Counted from the stretch's first letter, positions 51,140 through 60,890 are shown. The stretch: 64,000 nucleotides of DNA from Phytopseudomonas daroniae (GCF_004327285.1 NZ_QJUI01000014.1:1-64000), one strand, 5' to 3'. Numbers and translations are program-made. Notes: generated by a model not told the origin, from the letters alone.

Positions 51140-51787
51140 TCAGTGCCCCGGCTCGTCGTTCCAAAGAATCTTGTGAAGCTGCAGTTGCATGCGCACCGGC
51201 AGGTTGTCGGCAATCACCCATTCGGCCAGCTCTCGGCCACTCACCTGCTGGTGGCTGGGTGAAAACAACAACTCACCGGCGCGCTCGGCCAGACCATACT
51301 GAATGATCTTGCTCACCGACCAGTCATAGTCCTCACGCGAACAGATGACGAACTTGACCTGATCCCGTGGCTGCAGGTACTCGATGTTTTCATAGCGATT
51401 TCGCGCTACCTCGGCGGATCCTGGCGTTTTCAGATCAATGACCTTGCTGACCCGCGCATCGACCGCGGACACGTCCAGGGCGCCACTGGTCTCCAGGGAC
51501 ACGTCATAACCGGCGTCGCACAGGCGCTCGAGCAAGGGAATGCAGTTGGGCTGTGCCAGCGGCTCACCACCGGTTACACAGACATAACGCGGTCGATAGC
51601 TCGCGACTTGCTCGAGGATGGCGTCCAGCGTGAGGACTTCACCACCACTGAAGGCATAGGCGGTATCGCAGTATTGACAACGCAGGGGGCAGCCGGTCAG
51701 GCGTACGAATACCGTCGGCAAGCCGGCAGTACGCGTCTCCCCCTGCAACGAGAAAAAGATCTCGGTGATGCGCAGGGTATCTTTCAT
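51140..51787 (-). CDS. queE: 7-carboxy-7-deazaguanine synthase
   Basis: A 215-residue radical SAM enzyme, the step before QueC. The cluster motif is CxxxCxxC in GCPLRCQYCDTAY. ITEIFFSLQGE is at the start and VTGGEPLAQ marks the SAM-binding region. ATG at 51787 chosen; an upstream extension is not supported. Confidence 0.95.
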   Translation of the reverse strand: MKDTLRITEIFFSLQGETRTAGLPTVFVRLTGCPLRCQYCDTAYAFSGGEVLTLDAILEQVASYRPRYVCVTGGEPLAQPNCIPLLERLCDAGYDVSLETSGALDVSAVDARVSKVIDLKTPGSAEVARNRYENIEYLQPRDQVKFVICSREDYDWSVSKIIQYGLAERAGELLFSPSHQQVSGRELAEWVIADNLPVRMQLQLHKILWNDEPGH

Positions 51788-51856
51788 AAGGGCCACGGGC
51801 GTAACGGCGAAACAGGCCATCCGCCTCCGTTGCGAAAAAGGACGGCGATTCTAAAC

Positions 51857-51935
51857 GAAAAAAATGGCCGGGAGTCATTTTTGACGTCGCTTGCGACGGC
51901 CAAAAGGGTGGCCGCCAAGAATGACAGGCCATAAA
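51857..51935. repeat. Family D repeat, copy 2
   Basis: AAAAAAATGGCCGGGAGTC, ATTTTTGACGTCGCTTGCG and ACGGCC match 26644-26732 with scattered changes. Confidence 0.65.
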
Positions 51936-51958
51936 AAACCCGCGACAGGCGCGGGTTT
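51933..51958 (-). terminator. Terminator after cpoB
   Basis: On the minus strand AACCCGCG-CCTGT-CGCGGGTT is followed by TTTTAT. It ends the tol-pal-cpoB transcription unit. Confidence 0.85.
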
Positions 51959-51975
51959 CGCTCGGAAGCCTGGAT

Positions 51976-52794
51976 CTACTGGATTCTCTGCAAGTCACGC
52001 TGCGCCAGTTGCGCAGCCGAAGTACCCGGGTATTGCGCGATAACCTGCTGCAGGATGCCCTTGGCCTTGTCGTTGTTGCCCAGGCGAATTTCCACATCGG
52101 CCAACTTGAACAGCGAATCAGGCACCTTGGAATGCTGCGGGTAGGCCTGACTGACTTTGGCGAAGGCTTGACCTGCGCCCTGCAGATCACCCTTGGCGAG
52201 GTTCACCTCACCCAACCAGTATTGAGCGTTGCCTGCGTACTGACTGTCCGGATAACGACGCAGGAACGCGGCGAAGGCCTGGCTGGCCTTGTCGAAATCC
52301 TTGGCCTTGATCAGGTCGAAGGCAGCGTCGTAAAACAGCTTTTCCTTGGCGGGATCTGCCGGCTCGCCGGAGGCTTGCGCCTGCCCTGCGCCACCAGCAG
52401 GAGAACCGTCGGCACCATTGCTGGCGCCAGCGGCTGGAGAATTCTGTGTGGTTGCAGCACCGGCTGCGGCACCACTGCTCAGACGTTTATCAAGATCCTG
52501 GTAACGCTCCAGGCCTTCCTGCTTCAAACGCTGAATGTCGTTCTGCTGCTCTTCAAGCATGCCTCGCAGTTGCGCAATTTCCTGCTGCATCTGCTGTAGC
52601 TGATTGAACAACATGCCCTGCGCCGAAGATGGGGTTTCCACCCCACCTCCAGCGTAGGCGCCAGACGTGCCGTAACCGGCATTCGGATTACCACCACCGT
52701 TACCGGTACTGCCATCCTGTACGGGAATCTGAGCCCAGGCCGCAAGCGGCAGGCTCAGCGCCATTACGGTTACTACACGTCGGCACATTCGCAT
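51976..52794 (-). CDS. cpoB: Cell division coordinator CpoB
   Basis: A 272-residue periplasmic protein (YbgF). The signal peptide ends at AWA (residue 21), then a Gly/Asn-rich stretch, a trimerising coiled coil (about 55-95, MLFNQLQQMQQEIAQL), an Ala/Gly linker, and C-terminal TPRs (about 150-272). It links PBP1B activity with Tol-driven outer membrane constriction. It starts 6 nt after pal. Confidence 0.92.
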   Translation of the reverse strand: MRMCRRVVTVMALSLPLAAWAQIPVQDGSTGNGGGNPNAGYGTSGAYAGGGVETPSSAQGMLFNQLQQMQQEIAQLRGMLEEQQNDIQRLKQEGLERYQDLDKRLSSGAAAGAATTQNSPAAGASNGADGSPAGGAGQAQASGEPADPAKEKLFYDAAFDLIKAKDFDKASQAFAAFLRRYPDSQYAGNAQYWLGEVNLAKGDLQGAGQAFAKVSQAYPQHSKVPDSLFKLADVEIRLGNNDKAKGILQQVIAQYPGTSAAQLAQRDLQRIQ

Positions 52795-52800
52795 ATCGAA

Positions 52801-53298
52801 TTACTTACGCAGTTCGACGCGACGGTTCTGAGCCCAGGATTGCTCGTCGTTGCCAGTGGCAACCGGACGCTCTTCACCGTAGGAAACCAGTTCCAGCTGA
52901 GCTGGGGAAACGCCCTGCAGTACCAGGTAACGCTGAACGGCCTTGGCACGACGCTCGCCCAGAGCCATGTTGTATTCGCGGGTACCGCGCTCGTCAGCGT
53001 GGCCTTCCAGGACGACGCGAGCGCCGTTGCCTTTCAGATCCTTGGCATGAACGTCCAGAGCACGCATGGCTTCCGGCTTCAGGTCAGAGCTGTCGTATTC
53101 GAAGTAGAAAGTGGTGATAGCGCGCAGAGCGGCTTCTTCACTCAGGCTGCCGTCGACAGCGTCGGTGCTTGCACCGTAGCCAGCGTTCGGGTCTACAGCA
53201 CCTTCGCCAGCGGTGTCACCGCCTTTGGAGGAACAGCCAACAGCCACGGCGAGAGCCAGGCTCAGTGCAGCAAACTTGCCAAATTTCAGCATTTCCAT
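52801..53298 (-). CDS. pal: Peptidoglycan-associated lipoprotein (OprL)
   Basis: A 165-residue outer membrane lipoprotein. Lipobox AVGC with Cys22, then the OmpA-like peptidoglycan-binding domain (FYFEYDSSDL, LEGHADERGTREYNMALGER, NRRVEL). Nearly the same as P. aeruginosa OprL. AGGAGT precedes the start. It anchors the outer membrane and partners TolB. Confidence 0.97.
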   Translation of the reverse strand: MEMLKFGKFAALSLALAVAVGCSSKGGDTAGEGAVDPNAGYGASTDAVDGSLSEEAALRAITTFYFEYDSSDLKPEAMRALDVHAKDLKGNGARVVLEGHADERGTREYNMALGERRAKAVQRYLVLQGVSPAQLELVSYGEERPVATGNDEQSWAQNRRVELRK

Positions 53299-53356
53299 GT
53301 GTAACTCCTAATGAACCCCAGTGTGTTAAGCATACAAACAGGTGAAGCACCGCGCA

Positions 53357-54655
53357 TCAGTTCAGGAAGGGGGACCAGGATGGCTCTCGAACTTCGCCTT
53401 GAGCGGTAGGTAGAGGGAGCCTAACGCGGCCATTAATGGACGCTAACATCAGGACTCCCCGCCCCTGCTGGCGGGTAGCGTAGATTAGCATGGTGCCATT
53501 GGGCGCAACAGTAGGCGACTCATCCAAACTTGTATCTGAAAGAATGCGCAGATTGCCACGCTCAAGATCCTGTGCTGCTACCTTGAACACGGTGTAACCA
53601 TCCTGGCGATGAATCATTACCAGGGTCTTTTCGTCGGCAGACAATTTTGGGTTGGCATTGTAATTGCCGACGAAGGTCACTCGTTCGACCGCACCAGTAT
53701 TGATGTTGGTCTTGTAAATCTGTGGCCTGCCAGAACGGTCAGAGGTGAAATAGATCGTCTGACCATCTTTGCCCCAGAAGGGCTCGGTATCGATAGCGTA
53801 GTGATTGGTGACACGGCGCAAGTTCCGGGAGGCCATGTCCATGACATAGATTTCCGGGTTGCCGTCTTTCGACAGGGTGAACGCCAGCTTGCTGCCATCC
53901 GGCGACCAGGCCGGCGCACCGTTGAGGCCTTCGAAATTGGTAACCTGCTCACGACGACCGGTATCGATGTGCTGGACGAAGATACGCGGACGCTTCTGCT
54001 CGAAGGAAACGTAAGCGATACGCTTGCCATCGGAAGCGAAGGACGGCGACAGGATCGGCTCGCGCGACTGCAGCAGAGTGACCGCACGGGCACCGTCATA
54101 GTCCGAACGCTGCAGGGTATAGCGGGTATTGTTGACACCGAAGCGCTCCGCCGTGACGTACAGCATTCGGGTGGAGAATGCACCCTTGACGCCTGTCAGC
54201 TTCTCGAACGACTGATCGGCGATATGGTGAGCCATGTCGCGCAGTTGATCGGTACTGCCACCCACGTTGCCGGTCAGCACCTGCTGCTCGGTGGCGACGT
54301 TGAACAGGGCGAATTGCACCTGCAGGCGAGCACCGTTCGGCACGATATTGCCGACCAGCACGTACTGGGCGCCCAGCGCTTTCCAGTCGCGGTAGATGAC
54401 TTCGCTGCCCTGGGTCGGCAGGCTGATCATGTTCTGCCGCGGGATCGGCTCGAACACGCCGGAGTTGCGCAGATCATTGCCTACGATGGTGGCGATGTCT
54501 TCGGGCAGCACATTGCCGCCCTGCCAGCCGAACGGCACCACGGCGATCGGGGTGGCCCGATCAGTGCCGGTGCTGATCACCAGTGGATCAGCCGCCTGCA
54601 CGGTACCGACCAGCATGGCCAGCCCCAGCACAACGATTCGCATCAGGGTATTCAC
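53357..54655 (-). CDS. tolB: Tol-Pal system protein TolB
   Basis: A 432-residue periplasmic protein. The signal peptide ends at VQA (about 21); an N-terminal alpha/beta domain is followed by a six-blade beta-propeller with repeated SPDG/FASDGKRIAY elements. The start is GTG, overlapping the tolA stop by four bases. It binds Pal and is displaced by TolA. Confidence 0.95.
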   Translation of the reverse strand: MNTLMRIVVLGLAMLVGTVQAADPLVISTGTDRATPIAVVPFGWQGGNVLPEDIATIVGNDLRNSGVFEPIPRQNMISLPTQGSEVIYRDWKALGAQYVLVGNIVPNGARLQVQFALFNVATEQQVLTGNVGGSTDQLRDMAHHIADQSFEKLTGVKGAFSTRMLYVTAERFGVNNTRYTLQRSDYDGARAVTLLQSREPILSPSFASDGKRIAYVSFEQKRPRIFVQHIDTGRREQVTNFEGLNGAPAWSPDGSKLAFTLSKDGNPEIYVMDMASRNLRRVTNHYAIDTEPFWGKDGQTIYFTSDRSGRPQIYKTNINTGAVERVTFVGNYNANPKLSADEKTLVMIHRQDGYTVFKVAAQDLERGNLRILSDTSLDESPTVAPNGTMLIYATRQQGRGVLMLASINGRVRLPLPTAQGEVREPSWSPFLN

Positions 54656-55659
54656 AGACCTAAATCCTCCGGTTTGAAGACGGCACGACGCTGCCGGTAA
54701 AGCCGATCGAACGTGGCGCGATCAAGTTGCTGCATTTCTGCAATGCGCCCCACGTTGCGCACTGCCTGTACTGCTGAACTGTCGAACGGTGAGTCGCCGC
54801 TGGAGCGGCTGATGCTGGCATTGGTGATGGTGCCGTCGGGCAACATCTCGATCAGCACTTCCACACTCATGCCATTGCGCGCCGAAGGCGGACGCCGCCA
54901 CTGCTCGCTTACCAGCTTGACGATCAGATCATCGAGGTTGCCCGCCACCTGATCGCCCTGTGTCTCGGCCAGCGCCTGTTGCCGCTCGGTGTCATCGGAC
55001 AGCAGCTCGGCCAGAGCCGCTGCTTTCTTGTCCTCGACCGCCTTGCGCTCGGCTGCCTGGGCATTGGCTTTTTTCTTGGCATCTTCAGCAGCCTTTTTCT
55101 TCGCTGCATCAGCTGCCGCTTTCTTCTTCGCCTCTTCGGCTGCCTTTTTCTTGGCATCCTCGGCGGCTTTCTTCTTCGCAGCTTCGTCAGCGGCCTTTTT
55201 CTTGTCGGCCTCTTCCGCCGCCTTTACCTTGGCGGCGTCAGCCAGCTTCTTCTGCTCGGCGGCTTTCGCCGCAGCATCGGCCTCTGCCTTTTTCGCTGCA
55301 TCGGCCTTTCGAGCTTCTTCGACTTTCTTTTGTTCCGCTGCTTTAGCGGCCTGCTGCTGTGCCTCCGCCTGAGCCTGCTTTTCCTGCTCGGCCTTTTTCT
55401 GTTCGAGCTGTTCGGTCTCGAACTGCGGCGCAGCGGTTTTCTTGGCTTCGCCTGCGATCTTCTGGTTGGTCTGGGTCGTAGCCTGGCTCTGCGATTTCAA
55501 TTGGTACAGGGTAGCCTGCACGATCGGTTTTGCCGGTGGCAGATCGGGCGCGAAGGCAAAACTGACGAACAGCATGCCGAACATCAGCGCATGCAGCCCT
55601 ACAGCCCAGACCACCGGCCAGAACAGGCTTTCCGAAGGTGAGCGTTCACGCTGCCGCAT
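54652..55659 (-). CDS. tolA: Tol-Pal system protein TolA
   Basis: A 335-residue inner-membrane protein spanning the periplasm. The N-terminal helix is at about 14-34. A very long Ala/Lys/Glu helix (about 60-230) is built of AAKKKAAEEA-like repeats. The C-terminal domain (about 240-335) contacts TolB/Pal. It overlaps tolR by one base. The low-complexity middle causes spurious long frames on the other strand. Confidence 0.95.
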   Translation of the reverse strand: MRQRERSPSESLFWPVVWAVGLHALMFGMLFVSFAFAPDLPPAKPIVQATLYQLKSQSQATTQTNQKIAGEAKKTAAPQFETEQLEQKKAEQEKQAQAEAQQQAAKAAEQKKVEEARKADAAKKAEADAAAKAAEQKKLADAAKVKAAEEADKKKAADEAAKKKAAEDAKKKAAEEAKKKAAADAAKKKAAEDAKKKANAQAAERKAVEDKKAAALAELLSDDTERQQALAETQGDQVAGNLDDLIVKLVSEQWRRPPSARNGMSVEVLIEMLPDGTITNASISRSSGDSPFDSSAVQAVRNVGRIAEMQQLDRATFDRLYRQRRAVFKPEDLGL

Positions 55660-56111
55660 CAGGGTGCCTCGGTAATCAGGCCGACGTTACCCACGCCAGC
55701 CTGTTGCAAGCCACCCATAGCGGACATCACGGTGCCGTAATCGACCGCCTTGTCGCCACGCACGAACACCTGCACCTGCTTACCCTGGCTGCGGGTCTGA
55801 TTGATGATCGCGGTAACCGCGCGAGTCATCTCGTCCAGGGTCAGGGCGCGATCCTGCACGGTATCGGTATCCACTTCCGAGCCCATGTTCCAGTAGTAGG
55901 ACTTGTCGGACTTGATGGAAATGGTCAATACCTGAGAATCGTTGTCCTGAGGCAGCACTTCGCTGCTGACCTGAGGCAGGTCGACCTTGACTCCCTGATT
56001 GAGCATCGGCGCCGTAACCATGAAGATGACCAGCAGCACCAACATCACATCGATGTAAGGCACTACGTTCATCTCGGAGACGGGCTTGCGTCTGTTGCGA
56101 ATTCTGGCCAT
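55659..56111 (-). CDS. tolR: Tol-Pal system protein TolR
   Basis: A 150-residue ExbD-family stator subunit. One membrane helix (about 17-37) carries Asp21 in YIDVMLVLLVIFMV, the proton-pathway residue. The periplasmic domain follows. Second gene of the tolQRA set. Confidence 0.95.
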   Translation of the reverse strand: MARIRNRRKPVSEMNVVPYIDVMLVLLVIFMVTAPMLNQGVKVDLPQVSSEVLPQDNDSQVLTISIKSDKSYYWNMGSEVDTDTVQDRALTLDEMTRAVTAIINQTRSQGKQVQVFVRGDKAVDYGTVMSAMGGLQQAGVGNVGLITEAP

Positions 56112-56144
56112 GGCTCTGAAAACCTATCTATGAATGCCTAAGGC

Positions 56145-56840
56145 TTAGTCTTCACTACTGTGCACTTTACGGTGCAGGATCGCCTGGAACTCGTCGGCGA
56201 AGGTGTAGTAACGCGAGATCAGCATTTCACCGCGGGCAGCGAAGCGGTTGTAGGCGATAACGGCTGGAATCGCAGCGAACAGGCCGATAGCAGTAGCGAT
56301 CAGTGCCTCGGCGATGCCGGGCGCGACGGTCGCCAGGGTGGCCTGCTGCACTTGAGCCAGGCCGCGGAAAGAGTTCATGATCCCCCAGACGGTACCGAAC
56401 AGGCCGATATAGGGGCTGGTGGAACCGACGGTAGCGAGAAACGGCAGGCTCTGTTCGAGCTTCTCTTCTTCACGGGAAATGGCCACGCGCATGGAGCGAG
56501 CGACACCATCCATGACCGCGTCCGGATCCATGCCAGGCTGCTGGCGAAGGCGGGAAAACTCCTTGAAGCCGGCACGGAAAATTTGCTCCAGCCCCGAATC
56601 GGGATCCGGATTGCTACCCGCCTGACGATACAGTTTGGACAGATCGATACCGGACCAAAAGCGCTCCTCGAAGTTGTCCAGCGCACGCTTGGCACCGCGC
56701 AGCATGCTGCTGCGCTGGAAGATGATGACCCACGAAGTGACCGATGCGGCCACCAGGGTCAACATCACCAACTGCACCACCAGACTGGCGTTGCTGATCA
56801 GACTCCACATCGACATGTGGTCAACGGCGTTGGCTTCCAC
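56145..56840 (-). CDS. tolQ: Tol-Pal system protein TolQ
   Basis: A 231-residue ExbB-family protein with three membrane helices (about 15-37, 135-158, 170-192). LATVGSTSPYIGLFGTVWGI is the family signature. It forms the proton-driven motor with TolR. It starts 2 nt after ybgC. Confidence 0.95.
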   Translation of the reverse strand: MEANAVDHMSMWSLISNASLVVQLVMLTLVAASVTSWVIIFQRSSMLRGAKRALDNFEERFWSGIDLSKLYRQAGSNPDPDSGLEQIFRAGFKEFSRLRQQPGMDPDAVMDGVARSMRVAISREEEKLEQSLPFLATVGSTSPYIGLFGTVWGIMNSFRGLAQVQQATLATVAPGIAEALIATAIGLFAAIPAVIAYNRFAARGEMLISRYYTFADEFQAILHRKVHSSED

Positions 56841-56842
56841 GC

Positions 56843-57295
56843 TTACTCTCCTGCAGTAGATGTACCGGCACCATCCTCTCCGGCGAACGCAGTTCGCAGA
56901 GACAGAGGCATGGCCCGGGGTTTGAAATTATCGGCGCGCACACAGGCCACCAGGAACTGCCCCTCACAGAGCAGCACGTTATCCGTCACCCGCCTCACCT
57001 GTTGACGAAAGCGCAGGCTGGCACGGTTCAATTCAGTTACTTCAGCACTGACCAGCAATTCGTCGTCCAGCCGCGCCGGTGCGTGATAACGCGCCTCGCT
57101 GGAGTGCACGACGAACAACAGGCCCTCACCTGCCAGCGTCGACTGGGCGAAACCCAGTTCGCGCAGCCGCTCGGTGCGAGCCCGCTCCATGAATTTGAGG
57201 TAGTTGACGTAATAGACGATTCCACCGGCATCAGTGTCTTCGTAGTAAACACGACAGCGATGGGCGAACGGCTGACCGGCGTATTGCGCGCGCAT
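56843..57295 (-). CDS. ybgC: Tol-Pal associated acyl-CoA thioesterase
   Basis: A 150-residue hot-dog-fold thioesterase. EDTDAGGIVYYVNYLKFMER carries the catalytic Asp22 and surroundings. It heads the tol operon here as in most gammaproteobacteria; its link to envelope constriction is not understood. 50 bp separate it from ruvB. Confidence 0.93.
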   Translation of the reverse strand: MRAQYAGQPFAHRCRVYYEDTDAGGIVYYVNYLKFMERARTERLRELGFAQSTLAGEGLLFVVHSSEARYHAPARLDDELLVSAEVTELNRASLRFRQQVRRVTDNVLLCEGQFLVACVRADNFKPRAMPLSLRTAFAGEDGAGTSTAGE

Positions 57296-57345
57296 ACTCT
57301 AGTGCCAGCCCCGAGTCTTGCCAATCGGCCCGACAAGTATTTTTT

Positions 57346-58401
57346 TCATTGCCCTTCTCCATCAATGAACAAGTCGAGGGTTGGCCGTTCATCCATGCGC
57401 TTCGGCGTGTTCAAGCCAAAGTGCAAGTAAGCATGTCGGGTCACGACTCGCCCTCTCGGCGTGCGCATGATGTAACCCTGCTGGATCAGATACGGCTCCA
57501 GCACGTCCTCGATGGTATGCCGCTCCTCGCTAATCGCTGCCGCCAGGCTATCGACACCGACCGGACCGCCATCGAACTTCTCGATCATGGTCAGCAGCAA
57601 ACGTCGATCCTGATGATCGAACCCCCGCTCATCCACATCCAACAGGTTCAATGCCAGGTCGGCGATCTGCCGGGTGATGTCGCCCTGCCCGCGGACTTCG
57701 GCGAAGTCTCGCACGCGGCGTAGCAACCGATTGGCAATACGCGGCGTCCCCCGAGCGCGGCGGGCAATCTCGAACGCCCCCTTTGCCTCGATGGGCAAAC
57801 CGAGAATTCCCGCCGCCCGGGTGATGATGGTCGCCAGATCCTCGGTACCGTAGAACTCGAGACGCTGCACGATACCGAACCGGTCACGCAACGGATTGGT
57901 CAGCATGCCGGCCCGAGTGGTGGCGCCAACCAGGGTGAATGGCGGCAGATCCAGCTTGATCGAGCGTGCGGCAGGCCCCTCACCGATCATGATGTCGAGC
58001 TGAAAGTCTTCCATCGCCGGGTACAGCACTTCCTCGACAATAGGCGACAAGCGGTGAATCTCGTCGATGAACAGCACATCGCCCGGCTCAAGATTGGTCA
58101 ACAGCGCCGCCAGATCGCCGGGGCGCTCGAGCACCGGGCCAGAGGTGCTTTTGATGGAAACATTCATTTCCTGGGCGATGATGTTCGCCAGGGTGGTCTT
58201 GCCCAAACCCGGCGGGCCGAAGATCAACGTGTGATCGAGTGATTCCTTGCGACCTCGGGCCGCCTGGATAAACAGCTCCATCTGCTCGCGAACGACGGGC
58301 TGCCCAATGTACTCGGCCAGCGTCAGCGGGCGAATGGCGCGGTCGACCTGCTCATCGCGGTCGCGGCTGCCTGCCGTAACCAGCCTGTCTGCTTCGAGCA
58401 T
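57346..58401 (-). CDS. ruvB: Holliday junction branch migration ATPase RuvB
   Basis: A 351-residue AAA+ motor. Walker A GPPGLGKTT is at 62-70, Walker B LFIDEIHRL near 110, sensor GATTRAG, and a C-terminal winged helix with the TPRGRVVTRHAY end. Its ATG directly follows the ruvA stop. Confidence 0.97.
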   Translation of the reverse strand: MLEADRLVTAGSRDRDEQVDRAIRPLTLAEYIGQPVVREQMELFIQAARGRKESLDHTLIFGPPGLGKTTLANIIAQEMNVSIKSTSGPVLERPGDLAALLTNLEPGDVLFIDEIHRLSPIVEEVLYPAMEDFQLDIMIGEGPAARSIKLDLPPFTLVGATTRAGMLTNPLRDRFGIVQRLEFYGTEDLATIITRAAGILGLPIEAKGAFEIARRARGTPRIANRLLRRVRDFAEVRGQGDITRQIADLALNLLDVDERGFDHQDRRLLLTMIEKFDGGPVGVDSLAAAISEERHTIEDVLEPYLIQQGYIMRTPRGRVVTRHAYLHFGLNTPKRMDERPTLDLFIDGEGQ

Positions 58402-59007
58402 CTACAGCATTCCCTTCAACGCACGACGAATCATGTCTTCACTACTCAACCCATCTTCTTTGACCGCCGAAACGGCGCGACTGGCTTCCTGCGGTTTGTA
58501 GCCCAGGGAGATAAGCGCACTGACCGCATCATTCTCCGCGCTTGTGACTGCGCTACCGGCACGAGGTTCAACCACCAGATTGGCCATGCCGGGCACGGTC
58601 TCCCAGGCCTTGAAGCGATCCTTGAGCTCGACCAGCAGGCGCTCGGCGGTTTTCTTGCCGACGCCGGGAATCTTCACCAGCGCAGCCGTGTCCTGAGCCT
58701 GTACGCAACGCACCAGTTCATCGACCTCGAGCCCCGACATCAACGCCAGCGCCAGCTTCGGGCCGACGCCATTGAGGCGGATCAGCTCACGGAACAGCTC
58801 GCGCTCGCGTTTCTCGAAAAAGCCATAAAGCAGATGCGCATCCTCACGCACCACCAGGTGGGTGTGCAGCGTCAGCGGCTCACCCACCGGGGGCAAACGG
58901 TACAACGTGGTCATGGGGACTTCCAGCTCATAGCCCAGACCATTCACATCCAGAATCAAATGCGGCGGCTGCTTTTCCGCCAGGGTGCCGCGTAAACGCC
59001 CGATCAT
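58402..59007 (-). CDS. ruvA: Holliday junction DNA helicase subunit RuvA
   Basis: A 201-residue tetrameric junction-binding protein. OB-fold (1-65), helix-hairpin-helix domain (LNGVGPKLALALMSG and IPGVGKKTAERLLVEL), and a C-terminal UBA-like domain that drives RuvB. Confidence 0.97.
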   Translation of the reverse strand: MIGRLRGTLAEKQPPHLILDVNGLGYELEVPMTTLYRLPPVGEPLTLHTHLVVREDAHLLYGFFEKRERELFRELIRLNGVGPKLALALMSGLEVDELVRCVQAQDTAALVKIPGVGKKTAERLLVELKDRFKAWETVPGMANLVVEPRAGSAVTSAENDAVSALISLGYKPQEASRAVSAVKEDGLSSEDMIRRALKGML

Positions 59008-59062
59008 CGCGCCGTCCTTCTATAGAGTCGAATCATCAAAAATCCATCCACAACCGCCACCA

Positions 59063-59587
59063 TTACAAACGCAGACGCCCGCCACGCCGCTTGGCACCCA
59101 CCAGCCCGTGAGGAATCAGGCTCTGCCGGTGATGGGCATGACACAAGGCGATGGCCAGAGCATCGGACGCATCGATCTGCGGCTTCTGCACCAGCTTGAG
59201 AAGGTGCATGACCATCATCTGTACTTGTTCCTTGCCGGCACCACCGCTTCCGGCGATGGCCTGCTTGACCTGGGTAGCGGTGTATTCGGAGATATCCAGC
59301 CCTGCCTCGATGCCTGCGACGATGGCCACACCGCGGGCCTGGCCAAGCTTGAGCGCGGAGTCCGGATTGCGCGCCATAAACACCTGCTCGATACCCATGG
59401 TCACCGGCCCATAAGTGCTGATGACTTCACTGACGCCACGAAAGACCACCTGCAATCGCTCCGGCATGCTGCCAGTGCCGGTGCGGATGCACCCGGAGGC
59501 GACATACTCGCAGCTGCGGCCGGTATCACGCACCACACCGTAACCGGTGATACGCGAACCAGGGTCGATTCCCAGAATCAGGGTCAT
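59063..59587 (-). CDS. ruvC: Holliday junction resolvase RuvC
   Basis: A 174-residue RNase H-fold nuclease. Catalytic acids: Asp8 in ILGIDPGSRITGYG, Glu in GIEQVFMARN, and the Asp pair in IDASDALAIALCHAH. ATG at 59587 gives the standard start. First gene of ruvCAB. Confidence 0.96.
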   Translation of the reverse strand: MTLILGIDPGSRITGYGVVRDTGRSCEYVASGCIRTGTGSMPERLQVVFRGVSEVISTYGPVTMGIEQVFMARNPDSALKLGQARGVAIVAGIEAGLDISEYTATQVKQAIAGSGGAGKEQVQMMVMHLLKLVQKPQIDASDALAIALCHAHHRQSLIPHGLVGAKRRGGRLRL

Positions 59588-60140
59588 GCCTTTCATCCAC
59601 CCGTGGCATTGATTGCCACACTGTCTATTTATCCAGGCAGCGAGTATAGGGTCGTCCATGGGCCGCCGTCATCCAAAGGATCCACGGCCTGTCGGACATA
59701 AATGCCTGAAAGCACGTTTTTGCCGTGAACGGCCGAACTGGCGCAAGATGATCGATCATCGAGGAAGGTGCCGGTGATCCGCTCTCACGCTACGGGCTCA
59801 AGGCTTCGCTGCCCATGAACCGCCCGCAGGGAGCCGGCTTGCCAACGATTGCGGTGGCAAAATTCACGCGGGTGTCGCGACTGTGATCGCTTCGCTGGCA
59901 AGCCAGCTCCTACACGACTTTCGTGTTCCTGAAAGGCATCGTTCGGCAGCACGAACCATGTAGGAGCTGCGGGGGCGCCTAGCCTTGCCGGCGATGGCGG
60001 GGACGAAATTCAGGCGGGCGTCGCGATCGAGATCGCTCCGTTGGCGAGCCAGCACCTACACGACCTTGGTAAGTCTGCAGAGCTTTGGTGTAGAGCCGGA
60101 AGCGCCAACAGCGAGTTCCGGCTTTCAACGAACCGCAGGA
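59588..60140. other. yebC-ruvC intergenic region with tandem repeats
   Basis: 553 bp with no supported gene. Two family C-like elements lie in tandem (59826-59914 and 59960-60061). A hairpin AGCCGGAA/TTCCGGCT near 60096-60117 may end yebC. Confidence 0.55.
59826..60061. repeat. Tandem family C-like repeats
   Basis: Two units share GCGGGYGTCGCGA, then GATCGCT and TGGCRAGCCAGC, and end CCTACACGAC. The second begins TGTAGGAGCTGC. They are related to the GTAGGAG...CTCCTAC elements elsewhere but with a different interior. Confidence 0.55.
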
Positions 60141-60890
60141 TCAGCCGAGCTGTTCCATGATCTCGTCGGAAACTTCGGCGTTGTGGTAGACATTCTGCAC
60201 GTCGTCCAGGTCTTCGAGCATATCGATCAGCTTGAACACCTTCTGCGCAGTCTCCAGATCAGTGATCGGCGCGCTGATCGACGGGATCATGGCGATATCC
60301 GCCTCCTCCCCTCTGAAACCAGCCGCATTCAACGCCTCGTTCACCGCATGGAACTCGGTGAAGCTGGTCGATACCAATGCAGCACCATCCTCGCCCATTT
60401 CCACGTCGTCGGCGCCGGCCTCCAGCGCTGCTTCCATCAGGACATCTTCGTCGATACCCGGCGCGAAGCTGATCTGCCCCTTGCGATCGAACATGTAAGC
60501 CACCGAACCATCGGTACCCAGGTTGCCACCGCATTTGGTAAATGCATGACGCACTTCGGCAGCGGTACGGTTGCGGTTGTCGGTCATCACTTCGACGATG
60601 ATCGCCACGCCGCTCGGTGCGTAGCCTTCGTAGCTGAACTCGACGACGTTGTCGGCTTCGTTGTTACCGGCACCTCGCGCGATGGCACGGTCGATCACGT
60701 CGCGCGACATGTTGTTGGTCAGCGCCTTGTCGACGGCCAGGCGCAGACGCGGATTGTCCGCAGGGATCGGCCCGCCGTGCTTGGCAGCGACGGTCAGCTC
60801 ACGGATGAGCTTGGTGAAAATCTTGCCGCGCTTGGCGTCCTGGCGCCCCTTGCGGTGCTTGATGTTGGCCCATTTGGAATGACCGGCCAT
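60141..60890 (-). CDS. yebC: YebC/PmpR-family regulator
   Basis: A 249-residue protein beginning MAGHSKWANIKHRKGRQDAK, the family hallmark. The P. aeruginosa orthologue at this place is PmpR, described as a repressor of pqsR; related proteins were recently tied to ribosome stalling relief. It sits between aspS and ruvC in the usual order. Confidence 0.94.
   Translation of the reverse strand: MAGHSKWANIKHRKGRQDAKRGKIFTKLIRELTVAAKHGGPIPADNPRLRLAVDKALTNNMSRDVIDRAIARGAGNNEADNVVEFSYEGYAPSGVAIIVEVMTDNRNRTAAEVRHAFTKCGGNLGTDGSVAYMFDRKGQISFAPGIDEDVLMEAALEAGADDVEMGEDGAALVSTSFTEFHAVNEALNAAGFRGEEADIAMIPSISAPITDLETAQKVFKLIDMLEDLDDVQNVYHNAEVSDEIMEQLG

Noticed and set aside
54979..55641. Leucine/phenylalanine-rich frames opposite tolA that look like membrane proteins
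   Set aside because: They are the complement of the Ala/Lys repeat of TolA.
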